Shown one piece after another: positions 26,092 to 33,925 of a stretch of DNA of 64,000 nucleotides. The DNA comes from Bacteroidales bacterium WCE2008 (lineage in GTDB: Bacteria; Bacteroidota; Bacteroidia; Bacteroidales; UBA932). Below the pieces are notes generated by a model. The model searched no databases. It had not been told where the DNA came from and worked only from the letters and a program-made list of their open reading frames with translations. The DNA lies in contig FUZM01000001.1 in the NCBI GenBank assembly GCA_900167925.1, forward strand, positions 62,001-126,000. The letters run 5' to 3'. Made by a program: the position numbers and the translations under genes. The stretch's first letter is position 1. Every line of letters starts with the position of its first letter.

Positions 26092-26790
26092 TTATTCTGT
26101 AACCGGACGGATAGAATGTCCATAGCAGCGAGATTCTTCTCCCGTATCTATATAACCGGGGACATTCACATGCCAGCCAAGTGCACCCCCGGGGAAGAAT
26201 GAAAATTCCATTGCGTAAATCGGGTTGTCCGTGTCGAGGGAAGAAGTCCAGTAAAACCCCACCACAGATCCCTCTCCGGACAGAAAATCTCCCATCCACA
26301 TACCGGCGGCCGGAAGGAATATGGAGTTTCCATTCTTATTGCTGGTAACCACGAAGCCCCCTCTTCCGGATGAGATCTCTGTCCAAGTCCAAGTACAATT
26401 CTCCTTGAGCTCGTACCATTCTTCGGCGGTGGGAATCCGCCATTTCTTACCCCATTTTTGACGAGCCACATCGTCAGAATAGTCAAGGCGCGTCTTCCCG
26501 TCCGAACCGTTATACTCAGTGAGGTCGGCAGGATCTACACGGCCGTAGATCGCGTCACTATCAGAAACATTGGGTGTATTACTCTTGCTATAGTTCCTCC
26601 ACGAATAAGACTCCTTCACCTGAACCTCGCCCCAGGCATAATAGTCGCCATAATCGGAGGGAGACGACGCCCCGACGTTGCAGGAAGCCCATTTGACACT
26701 CAGGCCTAAATCAACGGCTTCCTGTGCCTGTCCCGTCCATGAGGTCAGCCCCAAGGCAAAAAGAAGAATCAAATAAGACAATTTTTTCAT
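26092..26790 (-). CDS. FISUMP-like secreted protein
   Basis: This 232-residue protein has a signal peptide (LSYLILLFALGLTSWTGQAQ) and the typical sequence of the 'Fibrobacter succinogenes major paralogous domain' type: VDLGLSVKWASCNVGASSPSDYGDYYAWGEV, WRIPTAEEWYELKENCTWTW, and C-terminal GHSIRPVTE. These secreted domains are abundant in gut Bacteroidota and are probably binding or structural modules with a C-type-lectin/sulfatase-modifying-like fold; the partner is unknown. It has its own promoter. Confidence 0.8.
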   Translation of the reverse strand: MKKLSYLILLFALGLTSWTGQAQEAVDLGLSVKWASCNVGASSPSDYGDYYAWGEVQVKESYSWRNYSKSNTPNVSDSDAIYGRVDPADLTEYNGSDGKTRLDYSDDVARQKWGKKWRIPTAEEWYELKENCTWTWTEISSGRGGFVVTSNKNGNSIFLPAAGMWMGDFLSGEGSVVGFYWTSSLDTDNPIYAMEFSFFPGGALGWHVNVPGYIDTGEESRCYGHSIRPVTE

Positions 26791-26818
26791 GGAAGTAATT
26801 TCCGTGTCAATCAGATAA

Positions 26819-26849
26819 CAAAAATAGTCAATTCCTCCCGAAGTTCAAA
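26819..26849 (-). promoter_or_regulatory. Promoter of the FISUMP-like gene (TTTG-19-TATTTTTG)
   Basis: On the minus strand TTTG (846-849) and TATTTTTG (819-826) are 19 nt apart, a complete Bacteroidota promoter, 28 nt upstream of the ATG. Confidence 0.65.
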
Positions 26850-26958
26850 GCCGGGCCGCCCTTTTTATGCTCCAAAAACACCAAAGACAAAGCAGAAACT
26901 GTGGCATAGACCAATTGAAAAATGTGGCCGAAAGTGACCGAATCTTATAACTGTCAGA

Positions 26959-27378
26959 TCACATTAAACTTAGATGATAGAACAGCGTTTGTGAATCTTT
27001 GTCGTAGATTAGAAAGGTGTGTTCTAATGGAGCTTGGCTCCCTTCGGGTTTGAAATAGTAGACACCGTTGGTTGCTCCTTTAATCCCGGACAGACGCTCA
27101 AGATAATCAACGAGGTTTGGCTCTTCTGTAATTGGAAGAGGCTGGGCGCCTTGGTTGACAAGTTGTTCAAGATCTTTGTCAGAAAGCACAATATGCATCT
27201 TCACTTCACATTCCCCATCGCCATTAGGGGACCACTGGTCTTTGAATGAATCGACACGATGTTCAATCTTGTTAACATTAATGCCCCATTTTCTTGATAT
27301 TACCTGTTCGGGGGTCCTGCTACAAGAAGAAAATATGAATAGCAGCAAAGAAAGAAATATGTAATAGCGAGTATTCAT
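26959..27378 (-). CDS. Small lipoprotein of unknown function
   Basis: This 139-residue lipoprotein (signal YYIFLSLLLFIFSSC) has PEQVISRKWGINVNKIEHRVDSF and a central region VKMHIVLSDKDLEQLVNQG. The ATG at 27378 was chosen over 27408 because it gives the signal peptide. It starts 33 nt after the stop of the Phd-type antitoxin and probably shares its transcript, taking the place where a toxin gene would be expected. It is not toxin-like. Family not recognised. Confidence 0.6.
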   Translation of the reverse strand: MNTRYYIFLSLLLFIFSSCSRTPEQVISRKWGINVNKIEHRVDSFKDQWSPNGDGECEVKMHIVLSDKDLEQLVNQGAQPLPITEEPNLVDYLERLSGIKGATNGVYYFKPEGSQAPLEHTFLIYDKDSQTLFYHLSLM

Positions 27379-27410
27379 ACCATATCGTGTTTTGGGGTGT
27401 TCCTGCAACT

Positions 27411-27665
27411 CTACAGACTTGCCAACAAAGAATCCAACTCCTCCTTACTTGATACCGAAGTACCTTTACCTTCTGCAATGCTCTTTCGCGCCTCATCAAC
27501 GCGGGCAAGGAACTCCTTCTTGCTAACAAGGCTATCGTCCTCTGTTACGGGTACAATCTTGAAACTACCCGCGCGGGACGTAAGGATAACGCTCTCCCCA
27601 CCGGCAGCCAAACCAAGATACTTGCTCTGGTTTGCCCTGAAATCTCGTATGCTAACAACAGTCAT
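27411..27665 (-). CDS. Phd/YefM-type antitoxin without a toxin partner
   Basis: This 84-residue protein opens MTVVSIRDFRANQSKYL and has GGESVILTSRAGSFKIVPV, the Phd/YefM DNA-binding N-domain, with an acidic/basic C-terminal tail (KKEFLARVDEARKSI). These antitoxins neutralise a RelE, YoeB or Doc toxin and bind their own operator. No toxin follows: the next gene is a lipoprotein. It may be an orphan antitoxin, or the toxin was lost. A perfect palindrome lies at its promoter. Confidence 0.8.
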   Translation of the reverse strand: MTVVSIRDFRANQSKYLGLAAGGESVILTSRAGSFKIVPVTEDDSLVSKKEFLARVDEARKSIAEGKGTSVSSKEELDSLLASL

Positions 27666-27681
27666 AATTAATTACTTTTTG

Positions 27682-27711
27682 CAAATATAATGGATACCAT
27701 TTTGGTATCCA
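27682..27711 (-). promoter_or_regulatory. Promoter and palindromic operator of the Phd-type antitoxin
   Basis: Minus-strand -7 box TATATTTG (682-689) directly abuts a palindrome with 9-nt perfect arms TGGATACCA/TGGTATCCA (691-699/703-711) around TTT. The position, between -7 and -33, fits an autoregulatory operator. Confidence 0.65.
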
Positions 27712-27803
27712 AATTTTATGCTATAAAAAAAGGGATAATAGGATTACTCTGTCAAGTGTACCTGATAATCCCCCAGTATATCGAAGATATTAGGCGCAAA
27801 AAA

Positions 27804-27822
27804 AGCGGCGCATCGCGTCGCT
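27804..27822 (-). terminator. Terminator after tRNA-Leu
   Basis: Minus-strand stem AGCGACGC/GCGCCGCT (one mismatch) with loop GAT followed by seven T, starting 8 nt past the tRNA 3' end. Confidence 0.7.
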
Positions 27823-27829
27823 CTTTTTG

Positions 27830-28145
27830 TGCCTCGGACGGGACTCGAACCCGTACAGGCATTACTGCCCAAGGGATTTTCTTGCCACTATGGCTTTCGC
27901 CACAGCCAGTGCAACAATCGCACTGCTTTTTGTGGTCTGGACTATTCCTTCTCCATAGGAATTGTCTCCTTTAGGAGTGCCGTGTCTAGTCTCTGCACCT
28001 TCCTCTTTTTCAGAGGCTTGGCTCAAGATTGCCATCAGCTCTACCTGTTATGGTTTCCTTGAATTTACGGCATTCTACATCTCTCTTTTCAGAGAGTGCA
28101 CTCAAATATTTAAGTCCCTCGTGTCTACCATTCCACCACCAAGGC
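27830..28145 (-). tRNA. tRNA-Leu(UAA) interrupted by a group I intron
   Basis: The 5' exon is 28145-28112 (34 nt) and the 3' exon 27880-27830 (51 nt), giving an 85-nt mature tRNA before CCA addition. The acceptor arms GCCTTGG/CCGAGGC pair over 7 bp with one G-U and discriminator A. The D arm (GTG/CAC), anticodon stem AGGGA/TCCCT, long variable arm and T arm ACGGG/CCCGT with loop TTCGAGT are all present. Joining the exons gives the 7-nt loop CTTAAAA with anticodon UAA. The long variable arm and discriminator A fit leucine. CCA is not encoded. A -7 box and a terminator bracket the gene. An ordinary tRNA scan may miss it. Confidence 0.92.
27881..28111 (-). ncRNA. Group I self-splicing intron in tRNA-Leu(UAA)
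   Basis: This 231-nt insertion lies between U34 and A35 of the anticodon. P1: exon ACUU pairs with internal GAGU, with the conserved U-G at the splice site. P2: CTCTCT-GAAA-AGAGAG. P3: TGCCGT (28072-28067) with ACGGCA (27983-27978). P4: TTCAAG (28063-28058) with CTTGAG (28027-28022). P7: GACTA (27991-27987) with TAGTC (27944-27940). P8: CTCC-TAAA-GGAG. P9: CAGTGC/GCACTG. The P/Q/R/S elements are recognisable (TTCAAGGAAACC, CTTGAGCCAA, GCAGAGACTAGAC, AATAGTCC) and the last base is G. There is no homing-endonuclease reading frame. The pattern fits the IC3 subgroup seen in cyanobacterial tRNA-Leu introns. Confidence 0.9.
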
Positions 28146-28156
28146 TTTAGGAAGTG

Positions 28157-28164
28157 CAAAGATA
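28157..28164 (-). promoter_or_regulatory. -7 box (TATCTTTG) of tRNA-Leu
   Basis: Minus-strand TATCTTTG ends 11 nt before the tRNA 5' end, consistent with a very short 5' leader; the tRNA thus need not depend on comF transcription. Confidence 0.6.
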
Positions 28165-28184
28165 ATAAATAATTCCTGAAATAA

Positions 28185-28967
28185 TCAAGGACGGCCGACG
28201 TAGGCAAGCGTGGCGACACTTACGCGGCACTCCGACGGAGAAATTCCCGCCGAAGCAAGGGCCACACGGACCGCGGCATGACAGGCGTTCAGAGTCGCGC
28301 CTGTAGTATAGACATCATCCACCAGCAGCACATGGCGCACCCCGCCGAAAGGACGGCACCGGAAGGCATGGGCCACATTCCGCCCCTTCGCCTCGACCGA
28401 CATCCTCGTCTGAGTCCTGGTACGTCCCGGCCTGGACAGCAGGTCAGTCCTCACAGGGCACCCGAGGGCGGCCGCAATCTCACGGGCAATCACCTCCGCC
28501 TGATTGTATCCGCGCCGCCACCGGCGAGACCAGTGCAGAGGAACGGGAATGACCATGTCCACGTCAGAAAACAACGACGACCCGGCCAGTCTCTCCCCCA
28601 GACGACGCGAATAGCGCCTCCCGGCCGGGAAGTCGGCATGGTATTTAAGCGCCTGCGGAATCTTCCGGTAGCCCGCATCCGAGCTGTAGAAAAACAAGGC
28701 GGCAGCATACTCATACGGCCATCTTTCCCCTTCATGACCCTCAGCCTCGAACCGGCGCTGGACCATGGCATTCAGCTTGTCCGCCATCTGGTTGCGTCCC
28801 AGCATCCAGAAATATGTATAAGGGATATCAGACTCGCAGGCGGCGCAGAGATGCCTCTCCGAAACCGCAAGCCTGCGCCCGCAGACCAGACACCTGCGGG
28901 GCATAAAAAAATCGGCCACCGCGATTGCGATGGCCTTGATTTCATTTATGATGTCTCTGAATAACAT
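28185..28967 (-). CDS. comF: ComF-family phosphoribosyltransferase-like protein
   Basis: This 260-residue protein has an N-terminal zinc-ribbon (CLVCGRR...HLCAAC) and a phosphoribosyltransferase domain with DMVIPVPLHWSRRWRRGYNQAE and the PRPP loop HVLLVDDVYTTGATL. ComF/GntX proteins are linked to DNA uptake and use in other bacteria; the reaction is not known here. A longer frame opens at 29102 inside fabG; the ATG at 28967 overlaps the fabG stop by one base (TAATG). Confidence 0.9.
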   Translation of the reverse strand: MLFRDIINEIKAIAIAVADFFMPRRCLVCGRRLAVSERHLCAACESDIPYTYFWMLGRNQMADKLNAMVQRRFEAEGHEGERWPYEYAAALFFYSSDAGYRKIPQALKYHADFPAGRRYSRRLGERLAGSSLFSDVDMVIPVPLHWSRRWRRGYNQAEVIAREIAAALGCPVRTDLLSRPGRTRTQTRMSVEAKGRNVAHAFRCRPFGGVRHVLLVDDVYTTGATLNACHAAVRVALASAGISPSECRVSVATLAYVGRP

Positions 28968-29713
28968 TACATATTCATACCGCCATCTACCTGGATAACC
29001 TGGCCGCTCACATAAGAAGACAGGTCGCAGGCGAGGAAGGTTGCGACATTTGCGATATCCTCGACGGTACCGCCGCGACGGAGAGGAATCTTCTCGATCC
29101 ACTCCTTGCGGATCTCCTCAGGAAGAGCCTGGGTCATAGGGGTGTCGATGAAGCCCGGAGCGATCGCATTGGCACGGATGCCCCTGCGGCCCATCTCCTG
29201 GCTGATGCTCTTAGCAAGAGCGATCAGGCCGGCCTTGGAAGCTGCATAGTTGCACTGTGAAGCGTTTCCATGTACACCGACAACTGAAGACATATTGATA
29301 ATGCTTCCGCCTTTCTGGCGCATCATGACAGGAGTAAGAGCATGGATGAAGTTGAAAGCAGACTTGAGGTTGACTGCGATCACGGCATCCCACTGGCCCT
29401 CTGTCATCTTAAGCATAAGACCATCCTTGGTTATACCTGCGTTGTTTACGAGGATGTCAACCTTGCCGAAATCAGCAACGATCTGATCCACAACAGCGTG
29501 AGTCTCTTCGAAATTGGCTGCGTTTGAAGCGTAAGCCTTGACCTTGTGACCGAAAGCCTCGATCTCGGCAACAGTCTTCTGAGCATCTTCGTTGATCACG
29601 AGGTCGGTGATAGCTACGTCAGCGCCCTCGGCTGCGAATTTCAAGGCGATTGCCTTGCCAATTCCTCTGGCGGCGCCCGTAATCAGGGCGACCTTTCCTT
29701 CTAAAAGTCCCAT
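28967..29713 (-). CDS. fabG: 3-oxoacyl-[acyl-carrier-protein] reductase
   Basis: This 248-residue short-chain dehydrogenase reduces 3-oxoacyl-ACP in fatty-acid elongation. It has the cofactor motif TGAARGIGKAIAL, LVNNAGITKD, catalytic Ser in INMSSVVGVHG and YAASKAG, and the C-terminal SGQVIQVDGGMNM. An upstream TTG would add three residues; the ATG at 29713 is preferred. It is co-transcribed with comF. A promoter lies 63 nt upstream. Confidence 0.93.
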   Translation of the reverse strand: MGLLEGKVALITGAARGIGKAIALKFAAEGADVAITDLVINEDAQKTVAEIEAFGHKVKAYASNAANFEETHAVVDQIVADFGKVDILVNNAGITKDGLMLKMTEGQWDAVIAVNLKSAFNFIHALTPVMMRQKGGSIINMSSVVGVHGNASQCNYAASKAGLIALAKSISQEMGRRGIRANAIAPGFIDTPMTQALPEEIRKEWIEKIPLRRGGTVEDIANVATFLACDLSSYVSGQVIQVDGGMNM

Positions 29714-29776
29714 AATATTCAAATTTTTAATGGTTTCTGTTTTAATACTACCGTCTGTTTTGTAGTATCAAGCGTG

Positions 29777-29784
29777 CAAAAATA
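29777..29784 (-). promoter_or_regulatory. -7 box (TATTTTTG) of fabG-comF
   Basis: Minus-strand TATTTTTG with a TTG 20 nt further upstream; it is back to back with the ahcY promoter. Confidence 0.55.
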
Positions 29785-29818
29785 ATAATAATCGTCAGAA
29801 AATGAAACAATAATTGAC

Positions 29819-29826
29819 TACCTTTG
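29819..29826 (+). promoter_or_regulatory. -7 box (TACCTTTG) of ahcY
   Basis: Perfect TAnnTTTG match 19 nt upstream of the ahcY ATG. Confidence 0.55.
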
Positions 29827-29845
29827 TGAACACATAAGAAATACC

Positions 29846-31099
29846 ATGGCTTCAGAAATCAGAAATACCGCTCTCTGGGAGTCCGGGGAGCTGAAAATCG
29901 AATGGGTCCGCAGGCACATGCCCCTTCTCGACGGACTCCAGAAAGAATTCACCCTCAACAAACCATTCAAAGGTCTCAAAATAGCGCTCTCGGTACACCT
30001 TGAGGCCAAGACCGCACATCTCTGCGAAGTCCTTGCCAGCGGCGGGGCCGAGATGTACATAACCGGCAGCAATCCCCTCAGCACGCAGGACGACATCGCC
30101 GCCGCCCTCGTCCATGAAGGCCTCAACGTCTTCGCCGTCCACGGCGCTACCCCGGAAGAGTACGAAAGCGGCATCCGCAGGGTCATCGAAATCGGACCTG
30201 ACATCATAATCGACGACGGAGGTGATCTTGTCAACATGATCCACAGCGAGTTCCCGCAGCTCATCCCTAACGTCATCGGAGGCTGCGAAGAGACCACCAC
30301 CGGCATCCTCCGCCTGCAGAACCTCAACCGCGAGAAAGCCCTGAAGTTCCCGATGATGCTGGTCAATGACGCCGCCTGCAAGCACTTCTTCGACAACCGC
30401 TACGGCACAGGCCAGTCCGTCTGGGACGGAATCAACCGCACGACCAACCTGATCGTCGCCGGCAAGACCGTCGTAGTCGCAGGCTACGGCTGGTGCGGCA
30501 AAGGCGTCGCCATGAGGGCCAAAGGACTCGGCGCCAAAGTCATAATCACCGAAGTCGACCCAATCAAGGCCATGGAGGCCGTAATGGACGGTTTCAATGT
30601 CATGACCATGAAACAGGCAGCGGCTGAAGGCGACATCTTCGTCACCGTAACAGGCTGCGACGACGTCATAACGACAGAGCACTTCCCGCTCATGAAAGAC
30701 GGCGCCATCCTCTGCAATGCAGGCCACTTCGACTGCGAAGTAGCTGTCGCAAAACTGAGAGAATATGCCGTCAGCGAAGCCCCTGCCCGCAACAACATAA
30801 TGGGCTATAAACTCCCGGACGGCCGCACGGTATATGTGATCGCGGAAGGCCGCCTCGTCAACCTCGCCGCCGGCGACGGACACCCGGCCGAGATCATGGA
30901 CATGTCCTTCGCGATCCAGGCCCTCAGCGCCAAGTATCTGGCCGACCACCGCGACACCATCTGCCGCGAGCCCGGCAAGATGCTGAACAACGTCCCTGCC
31001 GAGATCGACCGCGAAGTAGCTGACAGAAAACTCAAGGACTGGGGCATCGAAATCGATGTCCTCACTCCGGAACAGCATAAGTACCTATACGGAGAATAG
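29846..31099 (+). CDS. ahcY: Adenosylhomocysteinase
   Basis: This 417-residue enzyme splits S-adenosylhomocysteine into adenosine and homocysteine, closing the methylation cycle. Visible motifs are LSVHLEAKTAHLCEVL, DDGGDLVNMIHSEFP, GGCEETTTGILRL, the NAD-binding VVAGYGWCGKGVAMRAKGLGA and NAGHFDCEV. It is about 50 residues shorter than the common bacterial form and ends KYLYGE, lacking the usual long C-terminal dimer-swap tail; it resembles the short archaeal/Thermotoga-type proteins. Confidence 0.93.
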   Translation: MASEIRNTALWESGELKIEWVRRHMPLLDGLQKEFTLNKPFKGLKIALSVHLEAKTAHLCEVLASGGAEMYITGSNPLSTQDDIAAALVHEGLNVFAVHGATPEEYESGIRRVIEIGPDIIIDDGGDLVNMIHSEFPQLIPNVIGGCEETTTGILRLQNLNREKALKFPMMLVNDAACKHFFDNRYGTGQSVWDGINRTTNLIVAGKTVVVAGYGWCGKGVAMRAKGLGAKVIITEVDPIKAMEAVMDGFNVMTMKQAAAEGDIFVTVTGCDDVITTEHFPLMKDGAILCNAGHFDCEVAVAKLREYAVSEAPARNNIMGYKLPDGRTVYVIAEGRLVNLAAGDGHPAEIMDMSFAIQALSAKYLADHRDTICREPGKMLNNVPAEIDREVADRKLKDWGIEIDVLTPEQHKYLYGE

Positions 31100-31117
31100 A
31101 AAACAGCAGACAAAGAC

Positions 31118-32521
31118 ATGAGACTAATCCCTATCTACGCCTGGAACAAAAGCATTTACAACTTCAACCAGCGGAACCGCAGATTCGTAAAGCAGCCGTG
31201 GGCCCAGGGCGTGATTCTTCTCGCCTGTGTAGTGATAGCCATGCTCCTTGCCAATCTGCCTGCCACAAAACACATCTACCACAGCATTCTCGAGACCAGT
31301 CTGTCCATCAACGTCGCGCCACCTGAGGGAGGCGGCTTCGTCTTCCCGACCGGAATGACCGTGGAGAAATTCATCAACGACATACTGATGGTGATATTCT
31401 TCTTCACCGTCGGTCTCGAAATCAAGCGCGAAGTAGCCTACGGCGAACTCAGCACCCCGAAGAAAGCGATAATGCCGATCATCGCCGCCTTTGGCGGAGT
31501 CGTCATGCCGGCCGTAATCTACACCCTCGTCAACAACGGCACGGCTGCTTCCAGCGGCTGGGGCATACCTACCGCGACCGATATCGCCTTCGCCGTCGGA
31601 ATACTCTCGATACTGGGAGACAAAGTCCCTGTATCGCTGAAGGTCTTCCTGACAGCCCTGGCCATCGCCGACGACCTTATTGCCATACTCGTCGTCGCCA
31701 TCTTCTACGGCGGCAGCATCAACCTCGAGCTTCTCGGAATCGCCCTGCTTCTGATCGTTCTGATTCTGATCATGAACAAGCTGGGAGAAAAACGCGCCTG
31801 GTACTACTTCATCCCGGCGATCGCGGTCTGGGTCCTCTTCTACTACTCCGGCATACATGCTACCATGTCGGGCGTAGTCATGGCCTTCCTGATACCTTCC
31901 AAGCCGAGATACACCAAAGAATACTATTTCAACAAGCGCGACTACTACCGTCATAAACTCGTCGAGCTGGACGTCATCCATGACGAAAGCGGCTGGCCGA
32001 ACGGGCCGCAGAGACATGTGCTCCGCACCCTCAGCCGCACCTCGAAGAACTGCATCGGCCTCAGCGACCGCCTGGAGCATAATCTCGGCAAATGGGTCAA
32101 CTTCCTGATCATGCCGATCTTCGCCCTTGCCAACGCCGGTGTGGAGATTCCGGATGTCTCCTACTTCAACGTATTCCAGTTCTCTCCAGAGCTCGGAGGC
32201 GTCAGCATGGGTATATTCCTCGGCCTCCTTATCGGAAAACCTCTCGGAATCACCCTGGCCAGCTGGATCGCAGTCAAGACAAAAGTCGGAGCCATGCCGG
32301 AGAAGGGCACATGGAAGATGCTCTTCGCAGTGGCCTGCCTCGGCGGTATAGGCTTCACCATGTCCATATTCGTGGACACCCTGTCCTTCGGAGAACAGAC
32401 CCCTGAAATCACCGCCCAGCTGCGCGATATGGGCAAAGTTGCCGTATTGATGGGCTCGTTATTTGCAGGATTGCTCGGCAGCACGCTTATAAACATCGTG
32501 CATGGAATAGAGAAAAAATAA
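31118..32521 (+). CDS. nhaA: Na+/H+ antiporter NhaA
   Basis: This 467-residue membrane protein has around 12 segments. NhaA signatures are seen in IIFFFTVGLEIKREVAYGEL-type sequence near residues 90-110, GWGIPTATDIAFAVGIL, and the ion-binding aspartate pair in ALAIADDLIAILVVA. It exports sodium in exchange for protons. It has an extra ~30-residue polar loop (TKEYYFNKRDYYRHKL) and a second insertion before the last helices, giving a length greater than the E. coli protein. It follows ahcY by 18 nt. Confidence 0.93.
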   Translation: MRLIPIYAWNKSIYNFNQRNRRFVKQPWAQGVILLACVVIAMLLANLPATKHIYHSILETSLSINVAPPEGGGFVFPTGMTVEKFINDILMVIFFFTVGLEIKREVAYGELSTPKKAIMPIIAAFGGVVMPAVIYTLVNNGTAASSGWGIPTATDIAFAVGILSILGDKVPVSLKVFLTALAIADDLIAILVVAIFYGGSINLELLGIALLLIVLILIMNKLGEKRAWYYFIPAIAVWVLFYYSGIHATMSGVVMAFLIPSKPRYTKEYYFNKRDYYRHKLVELDVIHDESGWPNGPQRHVLRTLSRTSKNCIGLSDRLEHNLGKWVNFLIMPIFALANAGVEIPDVSYFNVFQFSPELGGVSMGIFLGLLIGKPLGITLASWIAVKTKVGAMPEKGTWKMLFAVACLGGIGFTMSIFVDTLSFGEQTPEITAQLRDMGKVAVLMGSLFAGLLGSTLINIVHGIEKK

Positions 32522-32539
32522 ACCTTAAACCACATTGAA

Positions 32540-33925
32540 ATGTTTGCAAAAGAAGTATATGTAAGAAGGCGCAAGACCCTTCTCGACAAGCTTGTCGCAG
32601 AGGGCTGCAAAGGAATAGTTCTCTTCATCGGAAACGTAGAGGCCCCGGCCCAGTACAAGGACAACTGCTACAAATGGAGGCAGGACAGCTCCTGGCTGTA
32701 CTACTTCGGTCTTGACGATCCGCGCTTCGCTGCAACCATCGATATAGAGTCCGGAAAGGAGACGATCTACGCCGACGACGTGGAGATTGGGGACATCATC
32801 TGGATGGGACCCCAGCCTACCGTAAAATCCAAGGCCGAGAGCGTCGGAGTCGCCGCCTCCGCTCCTTACATGGACGTATGCAAAGCCGTAGAGAAGGCTG
32901 TCTCCGCAGGACGCAAGGTGCATTTCCTTCCTCCATCAAGATACTACAACACAATGATGCTCAAGAGTCTCGTCGGAGAAACCGGAGCCTCTGAACAGCT
33001 GATAAAGGCCGTAATCTCCATGCGTCTTATCAAAGAGCCATGCGAAATAGAGCAGCTCGACGACGCCGGAGCCCTCGGGCAGGAAATGCATACGATTGCC
33101 AGGGACGGCATAGTGCCGGGAATAATCGAGCAGGAAATAGTCGGCAAGATGGAAGGCGTGACCCTCTCCAAAGGTTGGGGCGTTTCCTTCCCGACGATTC
33201 TTACCCAGCACGGCGAGACCCTGCACAACCATCTCCACGACAAGGTCATCGAGCCGGGCAAGCTCATGGTAATCGATGCCGGAGCCGAGAACAACATGCA
33301 TTACGCATCGGACTATACCAGGACCTATCCTACTTCCGGCAAGTTCACCACGAAGCAGCGCGAGGTCTATCAGATTGTCTGCGATGTCAACAACTACGCA
33401 TTCAGCCTCACACGTCCGGGAATAACCTATCGCGAGGTACATCTCGCCGCAGCCAAGAAGATGCTCGAAGGCCTGTCTGCTCTCGGACTTGTCAAGGGAG
33501 ACCTCGACGAGATGACTGCAGCCGGCGTCTGCGGTCTGTTCCAGCCTCACGGCCTCGGCCACAACATGGGTATGGACGTGCATGACATGGAGGATCTCGG
33601 CGAAAATCTCGTCGGATACGATCCTGACCAGAAGAGATCGTCCCAGCTCGGCCTGGGCAGTCTCAGGATGGCCCGCCGCCTGAAACCGGGCCATGTAATC
33701 ACGGACGAACCGGGCATCTACTTCATCCCGGCCCTTATCGAGCAGTGGAAGAAAGAAGGGACAAACAGCCAGTTCGTCAACTTCAAGGCACTTGAGAGTT
33801 ACTACGACTTCGGAGGAATCCGTCTGGAGGATGACGTTCTCGTTACAGAGGACGGCGCACGCAGACTGGGACCGGCAAGACTTCCTATCGAGCCGGACGA
33901 CGTCGAAAAAGCTATGGCAAAATGA
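32540..33925 (+). CDS. pepP: Xaa-Pro aminopeptidase (M24B)
   Basis: This 461-residue peptidase removes N-terminal residues before proline. It has the N-terminal aminopeptidase-P domain and a C-terminal pita-bread domain with the five metal ligands: Asp246 (VIDAGAE), Asp258 (SDYTRTYP), His341 (PHGLGHNMG), Glu390 (TDEPGIYF) and Glu430 (IRLEDDVLV). No signal peptide; cytoplasmic. The stop overlaps the DUF456 start by ATGA. Confidence 0.92.
   Translation: MFAKEVYVRRRKTLLDKLVAEGCKGIVLFIGNVEAPAQYKDNCYKWRQDSSWLYYFGLDDPRFAATIDIESGKETIYADDVEIGDIIWMGPQPTVKSKAESVGVAASAPYMDVCKAVEKAVSAGRKVHFLPPSRYYNTMMLKSLVGETGASEQLIKAVISMRLIKEPCEIEQLDDAGALGQEMHTIARDGIVPGIIEQEIVGKMEGVTLSKGWGVSFPTILTQHGETLHNHLHDKVIEPGKLMVIDAGAENNMHYASDYTRTYPTSGKFTTKQREVYQIVCDVNNYAFSLTRPGITYREVHLAAAKKMLEGLSALGLVKGDLDEMTAAGVCGLFQPHGLGHNMGMDVHDMEDLGENLVGYDPDQKRSSQLGLGSLRMARRLKPGHVITDEPGIYFIPALIEQWKKEGTNSQFVNFKALESYYDFGGIRLEDDVLVTEDGARRLGPARLPIEPDDVEKAMAK

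Noticed and set aside
29852..31078. 408-codon minus-strand open frame opposite ahcY
   Set aside because: A shadow of the GC-rich third positions of ahcY. Its translation has no motifs and ahcY is unmistakable.
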